Positions 58,874 through 64,000 of a stretch of DNA of 64,000 bases are shown in pieces. A model generated the notes under the pieces. That model did no database searches and was not told the origin of the DNA. It worked only from the letters and a program-made list of their open reading frames with translations. Each line of letters starts with the position of its first letter. Position 1 is the stretch's first letter. Both the position numbers and the translations under genes were made by a program. Source of the DNA: QHXW01 sp035280425 (GTDB lineage Bacteria; Acidobacteriota; Terriglobia; Bryobacterales; Bryobacteraceae); assembly GCA_035280425.1 (NCBI GenBank), contig DATEFW010000012.1, positions 1 to 64,000 on the forward strand, given 5' to 3'.

Positions 58874-59316
58874 GATTTTTTATTCAGGTGCAGGAACAAA
58901 CTGACCTCTCCGCCCTCGATTTCCAGCGTGCGCGATGCCGCCTCTAGGCCTGCGACCGCCATGGGGTCGATCATTTGCGGATGCGAAAGATCGAAATGCG
59001 CCTCTCCATCGAGATGGCTTAAGACCGAGCCGCAGATCATGTTGGCCAACTCAGTGAGGACTTCGCCGATGGCGTCGGGAGATGGTTCGCCGGTTTCACT
59101 GCCCAGGAAATTAGCGGCAATCTCTCGCGCCGCCGGTAAAGTCACTTGAATGGCGAAGGTCCCCTCCAGGGCGCCGCAGAATGCCAGTTGGGCCGCCACC
59201 AGGCCGGAGGATGACGCCGCTGCAGCGGTGCTTCCCAGAACCGGAGTGAAGAACATGGTCTCCAGAACTTCGGTGGTTGCGGAAATCAAGACCTGGTCCA
59301 CAGCTGATTCAGACAT
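58870..59316 (-). CDS. cheX: CheX/CheC-like chemotaxis phosphatase
   Basis: 148 aa, ATG at 59316 with GGGAG 6 nt upstream. The CheC/CheX/FliY signature is in GEVLTELANMICGSVLSHLD (the E-L-x-N-M-I-x-G motif, active-site Glu/Asn that dephosphorylate CheY-P). The N-terminal EVLETMFFTPV and middle PAAREIAANFLG segments fit the same family. It acts on CheY, whose gene overlaps it by 8 nt (59309-59316). It is closer to CheX in having the NMIxG form; the CheC assignment cannot be excluded. A CheC-CheD type feedback loop is possible since cheD is encoded two genes upstream. Confidence 0.85.
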   Translation of the reverse strand: MSESAVDQVLISATTEVLETMFFTPVLGSTAAAASSSGLVAAQLAFCGALEGTFAIQVTLPAAREIAANFLGSETGEPSPDAIGEVLTELANMICGSVLSHLDGEAHFDLSHPQMIDPMAVAGLEAASRTLEIEGGEVSLFLHLNKKS

Positions 59317-59695
59317 TGGAAACTCCCAGCACTCGTTCCACTTCCTGCCGGAGAGCTTCCGGAGAGAACGGCTTGATGACGTAACCCTTGGCCCCCAGCT
59401 CCATCATGCGGCGCATGCGGTTGGCGGTTGCATCGGTGGAAACCACCACTACCGGAATGGAACGGAGGTGCTGGTCCTGCTCGATCCGCCCGACCAGTTC
59501 TTCGCCGTTCACCTCCGGCATGTTGATGTCCGTCAATACCACGTCTACCGGCTGTCCGCGAAGAACGGCCATGGCCTCGGCGCCATTGCCCGCCTGATGG
59601 CAGGCGCTCACTTCGAAACCGGACATCTCCAGAACCCGCCTGACGAAAGCACGCATGGTCGGAGAATCGTCGACGATTAATACGCGGAATGCCAT
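59309..59695 (-). CDS. cheY: Chemotaxis response regulator CheY
   Basis: 128 aa from ATG at 59695, with AAGGGA 6 nt upstream; a longer start at 59719 overlaps cheD. A classical single-domain receiver: FRVLIVDDSPTMRAFVRRVL, phosphoacceptor in VDVVLTDINMPEVNGEELV, Thr in VVVVSTDA and Lys in GYVIKPFSPEAL. It carries the signal from CheA to the flagellar motor or another effector, and is dephosphorylated by CheX. It starts 2 nt beyond the cheD stop. Confidence 0.95.
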   Translation of the reverse strand: MAFRVLIVDDSPTMRAFVRRVLEMSGFEVSACHQAGNGAEAMAVLRGQPVDVVLTDINMPEVNGEELVGRIEQDQHLRSIPVVVVSTDATANRMRRMMELGAKGYVIKPFSPEALRQEVERVLGVSNV

Positions 59696-59696
59696 A

Positions 59697-60206
59697 TTAG
59701 ATCCCTTTCCCGGGAGCACGAGACAGACGCATTTCGCGCTCCGGCTCGCCGGGACCGCGGAGCCAGAACCGGCCCTCCCTCACATCGAGCCGCACCGTCC
59801 TCGACCCCGTTCCTCCAATTTCTTCCCCTTGCACCAGAACCCCCGCTTTCCACAGGATCTTGCGGATTGCCAGGTGGTTCCGTTTGCCGATGTTGAACAC
59901 GCCATTCTCGTCCATCATCTGCGAGCCCCCCGCCAGACAGACGCTGATCCGCCGCTTTTCTGCCCCGAGTTCATAGGCGCGGTGAAACAGCAGCGGCACT
60001 CCCGTATCGGCGAACATGTAGGGATTTTGCTGATTTCCCCGATCCGGTTGTGATTCCGGCAGCATGAAATGCAACAGGCCGCCGACGCCGGCCAGCCGGT
60101 CGTGAATCGCCACCGCAATGCAGGAGCCCAGCGCATAAGTAATCAGGGAATGCGATGGGTCGTTTGTGACCCGGCAATCGGCGACGCCCACCACGATTAA
60201 GCTCAT
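59697..60206 (-). CDS. cheD: Chemoreceptor glutamine deamidase CheD
   Basis: 169 aa, overlapping the cheR stop by 4 nt. The active Cys and His are present: ALGSCIAVAIHDRLAGVGGLLHFMLPES (Cys in GSC, His in LLHFM). The following VPLLFHRAYELGAEKRRISV and the IGKRNHLAIRKILWKAGVLV motif are also typical. CheD deamidates receptor Gln residues and binds CheC/CheX. Its presence with CheX in the same operon suggests an adaptation feedback circuit like that of B. subtilis. Gene is complete; confidence is high. Confidence 0.93.
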   Translation of the reverse strand: MSLIVVGVADCRVTNDPSHSLITYALGSCIAVAIHDRLAGVGGLLHFMLPESQPDRGNQQNPYMFADTGVPLLFHRAYELGAEKRRISVCLAGGSQMMDENGVFNIGKRNHLAIRKILWKAGVLVQGEEIGGTGSRTVRLDVREGRFWLRGPGEPEREMRLSRAPGKGI

Positions 60207-61051
60207 TTCGGGCCTTTGCGGTACACCGTCGGACGAACGTAGGTCAGGGGATGCTCAATTCCGGTCAGGCTTTCGGAGTGGCCGATGAGCAGATACCCGC
60301 CGGGCGCGAGCTGCGCTGCCAGGCGCTCAATCAGGCTCTGCTGCGTTTGCTTGTCAAAGTAGATCATCACGTTGCGGCAGAAGATCGCCGCGAACGGCTG
60401 GGCATGCGAGAAGGGCTCTATGAGGTTCAGGCGGCGGAATTCGATCAGGCGGGATACCTCCGGTTTGACCCGGTACCAGCCTTTCCACTGGCCCTCGCCG
60501 CGCAGCAAAAAAGAATGCTGCCATGCAGCCGGCAGCAGCTCCAGCCGCGCCGCCGGATAGGTTCCACCCTGCGCTTCGCCGAGCGCGCGCGAAGAGATGT
60601 CGGTCGCGACGATCTGCACCGGCAGCCGCGTACTTCCCAGTGCGTCCAGCAGCGAGAAAGCGATGGTATACGGCTCTTCGCCTGTTGAGCAAGCCGCGCT
60701 CCAGATGCGGATGGAGCCTCGTTTGATCCATTCCGGTAATATGTGTTTTCGCAGGAATTCGAAGTGCGCCGGCTCACGCATGAAGCCCGTGAAATTAGTG
60801 GTGAGGGCGTCGATCAGCTCAATCAGCGCTTCACCGGTCGTGTCCTCGACCACGCGCCGGTAATACTCCTGGAACGAACGGCAGCCGGCCGCCCGCACTT
60901 TCTTGCCCAGGCGCGCCGAGACCAGCTCTTCCTTGCCCGGCTTCAGTTCCAAACCGAACCGGTCGTAAGCCAGCTGGCTGATGCGGGCAAATTCCTGATC
61001 GGTGAGCGGTCGAACGGGCCCGGCCGATGAACCGGCGAGCGCTTTAGGCAC
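60203..61051 (-). CDS. cheR: Protein-glutamate O-methyltransferase CheR
   Basis: 282 aa from GTG at 61051, overlapping the cheA stop by 8 nt. The N-terminal helical domain includes ISQLAYDRFGLELKPGKEELV; the SAM-binding domain has NFTGFMREPAHFEFLRKHIL, IWSAACSTGEEPYTIAFSLLD, VATDISSRALGEAQGGTYP and FCRNVMIYFDKQTQQSLI. These are the CheR hallmarks. It methylates chemoreceptors using SAM. It follows cheA and precedes cheD with overlapping ends. Confidence 0.95.
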   Translation of the reverse strand: MPKALAGSSAGPVRPLTDQEFARISQLAYDRFGLELKPGKEELVSARLGKKVRAAGCRSFQEYYRRVVEDTTGEALIELIDALTTNFTGFMREPAHFEFLRKHILPEWIKRGSIRIWSAACSTGEEPYTIAFSLLDALGSTRLPVQIVATDISSRALGEAQGGTYPAARLELLPAAWQHSFLLRGEGQWKGWYRVKPEVSRLIEFRRLNLIEPFSHAQPFAAIFCRNVMIYFDKQTQQSLIERLAAQLAPGGYLLIGHSESLTGIEHPLTYVRPTVYRKGPK

Positions 61052-63128
61052 GGCGGAACAGTCCTTCCATGTCGAGAATCAGGCCCACCCGTCCGTCGCC
61101 CATGATGGCGCCACCGGCCACACCTGCGATGTTCCGCATGGTTTCGCCCAGGCTCTTAATCACGACTTCCTGCTTGCCGATGACCCGGTCCACCATCAGG
61201 CAAAAATCCTTGCCGGCGCACTCCGCTATGATCAGCACGCTCTCGGTCGCCTCTTCCGAACGCGGCGTCACGCCGAACCGGCGGTAGAGCCGGACAACGG
61301 GAAAAAGCCGCCCGCGCACCAGGGCCATTTCTTCGCGGTTCTCGACCGTTGAAATGGTCTCTGCCGTGGGGCGGAGCATTTCTTTCACCGCGAAGACCGG
61401 AACGATGTACCTTTCGTTTCCTACGGCCACTACCAGTCCGTCAATAATCGCCAGCGTCAGCGGCAGTTTGAGCAGAAACGTCGTTCCTTGTCCGGCGGCG
61501 GACTGGATCTCCACGCGCCCCCGCAGCTGCTGAATGCGCTTGCGCACCACATCCATGCCCACGCCGCGCCCGGAAATGTCCGTTACCTGATCGGCTGTCG
61601 AGAAGCCCGGCTCGAAGATGAGATTGAAGATCTCGCTCTCCGAGAGATGATCCGCGCTTTCGATCAGGCCTTTTTCCCTGGCCTTGGCGACGATCTTGGC
61701 TCGGTTAAGGCCGCGGCCGTCGTCGGAAACCGCGATCGAGATGTGTCCCGCCTGATGAAACGCCCGCAGCGTGACTCGCGCATTGGGTTTCTTCCCGGCC
61801 GCACGGCGCTCCTCGGGCCCTTCAATTCCGTGATCCACCGCGTTGCGCACCATATGCATCAAAGGGTCGGCCAGCTCTTCCACGATGTTCCGATCGAGCT
61901 CCGTATCCTCTCCCGCGGTTTCGAACTCTACATCCTTGCCGCCCTTCCGCGACAGATCCCGGACCAGCCGCGCCATCTTTTGAAATAACCCGCCAATGGG
62001 GACCATCCGCATGGACATGGCGGTCTTTTGCACCTCGCCGGTGATGCGGCCGAGTTGTGCCAGGCTGCGCAGCACGCCGGCGCTTTGGACGGCGGAGAGT
62101 TCCGGATTGTGCCGCACCATCGATTCGGCGATGACCATCTCTCCCACCATATCCACCAGGTAATCGAGCTTGGCGGTGTCCACCTTGACGGCCCGGGCTT
62201 CTCCAGCTGCCGGGCTGCGCTTTTCCGGCTTGGCGCCCGGAGACGCTACAACATTCTCGGGATCCGGCATGGCCTCTGAGGCTTGCATCGCCTCGGATAG
62301 GCTTCCGAGGGCCTGACCAACGGGATATGCTTCCCCCGAAACTCCTGCTTTGGCCTCCGAGCCTCCGTGCATCAGGCTGCGCACTTTGTGGAGAAGCAGG
62401 CCGCTATCGGCAGGCGGCTCCGGTTGAGAGCCGTTCAACAGGCATTCCACACGGCGAATTTCCTCGCTCAGATAATCGGCGCTGGCCAGCACCACGTCGA
62501 CTGCCGCGGGTGTGAATGCCAGCCGGCCGTCGCGCGCCAGATCGAGAACCGTCTCGACTTCATGGGCCACTTCGCGGATGGCTCCGAGCTCGAGGAATCC
62601 TGCCAGCCCTTTAATGGTGTGAAAACCGCGAAAGATCGAGTGAACGGGCTCGAGATTTCCGGGGTTTTGCTCGAGCGCCAGCAGTTGCCCTTCGATGGCC
62701 GACAAGTGCTCCCGCGATTCCATGATGAAGTCGGCGATCAGTTCCGGATCCTGCGCGATGGAGCTTGCGGCCGCCTGGACGCCGGGCACTGGCGCGGGCC
62801 GGGATGCCGCCGGCGCGCCATCTAGGAGTTCGGTGATCCGGGCGATGCCGGATTGAAGAGCGGCTTCGAGCGAGTTCCGGTCCCGGCCGCCGGCGCGAGA
62901 TTCCGCGATCTCCCTCTTCAAATCTTCGGCAATAGACAGCAGATCCGGCCGCTCCATCAGTTCCGCGCCGAGCGCGATCTGCAGAGCCGAGTCGGAAAGT
63001 TGGTGAAGCCACCCGTCCCAATCGGCGCCGTCACCCATGACGAGCTTCATAGCCAGGCTGTCGACCATCTGGCGCAGAATCGAGATTCGCTCGAGCTGTT
63101 CTTGTTCTGTATCAGGCATCATTGCCAT
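61044..63128 (-). CDS. cheA: Chemotaxis histidine kinase CheA
   Basis: 694 aa from ATG at 63128; TTG 63164 or ATGs at 63122/63119 are alternatives. The HPt domain has its His in FRGFHTIKGLAGFLELG. Before it lies an unusual N-terminal extension of about 125 residues with helices (LERISILRQMVDSLAMKLV) that could be a second, degenerate HPt. The P2 domain is missing: after HPt comes only a low-complexity linker, then the dimerisation domain (TAKLDYLVDMVGEMVIAES), the ATPase (RNAVDHGIEGPEERRAAGK, DDGRGLNRAKI, GFSTADQVTDISGRGVGMD) and a C-terminal CheW-like domain. It links receptors to CheY and CheB. A sigma28-like promoter with 12-bp spacing lies at 63185-63212. Confidence 0.92.
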   Translation of the reverse strand: MAMMPDTEQEQLERISILRQMVDSLAMKLVMGDGADWDGWLHQLSDSALQIALGAELMERPDLLSIAEDLKREIAESRAGGRDRNSLEAALQSGIARITELLDGAPAASRPAPVPGVQAAASSIAQDPELIADFIMESREHLSAIEGQLLALEQNPGNLEPVHSIFRGFHTIKGLAGFLELGAIREVAHEVETVLDLARDGRLAFTPAAVDVVLASADYLSEEIRRVECLLNGSQPEPPADSGLLLHKVRSLMHGGSEAKAGVSGEAYPVGQALGSLSEAMQASEAMPDPENVVASPGAKPEKRSPAAGEARAVKVDTAKLDYLVDMVGEMVIAESMVRHNPELSAVQSAGVLRSLAQLGRITGEVQKTAMSMRMVPIGGLFQKMARLVRDLSRKGGKDVEFETAGEDTELDRNIVEELADPLMHMVRNAVDHGIEGPEERRAAGKKPNARVTLRAFHQAGHISIAVSDDGRGLNRAKIVAKAREKGLIESADHLSESEIFNLIFEPGFSTADQVTDISGRGVGMDVVRKRIQQLRGRVEIQSAAGQGTTFLLKLPLTLAIIDGLVVAVGNERYIVPVFAVKEMLRPTAETISTVENREEMALVRGRLFPVVRLYRRFGVTPRSEEATESVLIIAECAGKDFCLMVDRVIGKQEVVIKSLGETMRNIAGVAGGAIMGDGRVGLILDMEGLFRRA

Positions 63129-63184
63129 CCCGCGTACAAGCTGATCGTCCAACGGGCGGGCCAATGCGAGGCTCGCCCGGGGAT

Positions 63185-63212
63185 TGATCGGATGTTTGAA
63201 TTGAAAAATTTA
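63185..63212 (-). promoter_or_regulatory. Sigma28-like promoter upstream of cheA
   Basis: Minus-strand TAAATTTT (63205-63212) and TCCGATCA (63185-63192) are separated by 12 bp; FliA prefers 11 bp. Matches are 7/8 and 6/8. It lies about 57 bp before the cheA ATG and would allow expression separately from the MCP gene. Confidence 0.4.
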
Positions 63213-63264
63213 CGCCGTATTGCCGCCAGCCCCGCCGGTGCCATGCATTTCGGGAAGCCGGCCC

Positions 63265-64000
63265 TCAGAACTCCTTGAAGTCATCATTCGACGTCACCTC
63301 CTCCGCTATGGCGACTGCGGTCTGGCGTGCCGGCGATGCGGATTGAGTCCCGCGAGCGGCGGGAGCGGCTTTGTGGACCACGGCGGAGCGGGTCTGGCCC
63401 TGCCTGGCGGGTTTGGCATGTCCGACCGGTGCCGTCTCGGCGCCTCCCACCATGCCGCGGAGCTGGCCCACGATCGTGTCCATGGACGCCGCCTGCGCGT
63501 TCAGCTCTTCGCTCGCCGAGGCGCTCTCTTCCGCATTGGCCGCGGTCTTTTGTGTGACCTGCTCCATTTGGGCGATGGCCTTGGCGATCTGCTCGATGCC
63601 CCGGGCCTGCTCTTCGCTGCCCAGCTTCACTTCATCGACCAGCGTATTGATCTGGGTGACATTGGCGGTAATGTCGTGGATCGCTTTCGCCACCTGGTCC
63701 AGTTTGCTTTTGCCGTCGTTGGATTTGGCGATGGACTCTTCGATCAGCGCGGCCGTGTCTTTGGCCGCCTGCGCCGAGCGTTGTGCGAGATTCCGAACTT
63801 CGTCGGCGACCACGGCAAAGCCCATACCCGCATCGCCCGCGCGCGCGGCTTCCACGGCAGCGTTGAGCGCCAGAATATTGGTCTGGAACGCGATCTCGTC
63901 GATGACCTTGATGATCTTGGCGATCTTGTCGCTCGAAGCATTGATCTCCTGCATGGAAGAGACCATCTGCTCTAGATCATGATTCGCGGTGGTGACCAGC
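63265..64000 (-). CDS. Methyl-accepting chemotaxis protein, signalling domain (5' partial)
   Basis: The gene runs off the right edge; about 245 codons, the C-terminus, are in the window. The MCP signalling hairpin is intact: IAKIIKVIDEIAFQTNILAL, then NAAVEAARAGDAGMGFAVVADEVRNLAQRSA, the universal tip that binds CheA and CheW. Methylation helices flank it (AKDTAALIEESIAKS, NAEESASASEELNAQAASMD). A disordered Ala/Pro/Arg-rich tail of about 60 residues ends with SNDDFKEF. No NWxTF pentapeptide is present. Sensor and TM parts lie outside the window. It is the first gene of this operon visible here and feeds CheA. Confidence 0.95.
   Translation of the reverse strand, partial: LVTTANHDLEQMVSSMQEINASSDKIAKIIKVIDEIAFQTNILALNAAVEAARAGDAGMGFAVVADEVRNLAQRSAQAAKDTAALIEESIAKSNDGKSKLDQVAKAIHDITANVTQINTLVDEVKLGSEEQARGIEQIAKAIAQMEQVTQKTAANAEESASASEELNAQAASMDTIVGQLRGMVGGAETAPVGHAKPARQGQTRSAVVHKAAPAARGTQSASPARQTAVAIAEEVTSNDDFKEF

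Overview
The window looks like a chromosomal segment from a Gram-negative Acidobacterium, probably close to the Solibacter/Bryobacter group. That placement is inference from gene content: two orphan MacB/FtsX-type ABC permeases (the duplicated orphan permeases typical of acidobacteria), a VCBS/ASPIC-UnbV/TPR protein, a PSCyt-PSD1 plus DUF1501 pair, tandem RND pumps, a GMC oxidoreductase with a gluconate-dehydrogenase-type subunit, and an outer-membrane LptD. Coding density is high. I saw no rRNA, tRNA, CRISPR array, insertion sequence or phage gene.

Layout. 1-4.5 kb (minus): a secreted subtilase cut by the left edge, a YncE-like beta-propeller and a small membrane protein. 4.6-7.4 kb (plus): hrcA-grpE-dnaJ heat-shock genes with a strong sigma70-type promoter but no CIRCE and no dnaK. 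7.4-12.8 kb (plus): a mutarotase-like protein, RimI-like acetyltransferase, DUF465, Uma2 nuclease, Smr protein and an orphan permease. 12.8-22.2 kb: TauE/SafE exporter, a secreted six-hairpin-type protein, and a candidate redox module (membrane-anchored five-heme cytochrome, VCBS/ASPIC/TPR protein and a divergent outer-membrane porin). 22.3-35.3 kb (minus): a nine-gene, same-strand tight run running from a degenerate receiver through an RraA-like protein, RND adaptor, two RND permeases, TolC, a small membrane protein, a histidine kinase and a LuxR-type regulator.

35.3-44.3 kb: a regulatory intergenic region with helically phased half-sites, an M48 protease, a duplicated-domain exported protein, a decayed phosphonate oxygenase gene (phnZ-like), a second orphan permease, a SIS-domain protein, clpS, a parvulin and an RDD protein. 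44.4-56.3 kb: lptD, a three-gene GMC dehydrogenase operon, a ligase-carrier-acyltransferase fusion, and the DUF1501/PSD1 pair. 56.3-64 kb (minus): a compact chemotaxis operon (MCP, cheA, cheR, cheD, cheY, cheX, cheB) ending in a sigma54-dependent activator, with two sigma28 (FliA)-type promoter matches.

The most notable items are the sigma28-type promoter inside the chemotaxis operon, the phnZ-like pseudogene, the 10-bp-phased operator array before the M48 gene, the inverted repeat around the hrcA promoter, the 44-residue insertion in one RND pump and the cytochrome/porin module. I did not find a clearly new multi-gene defence or mobile system.
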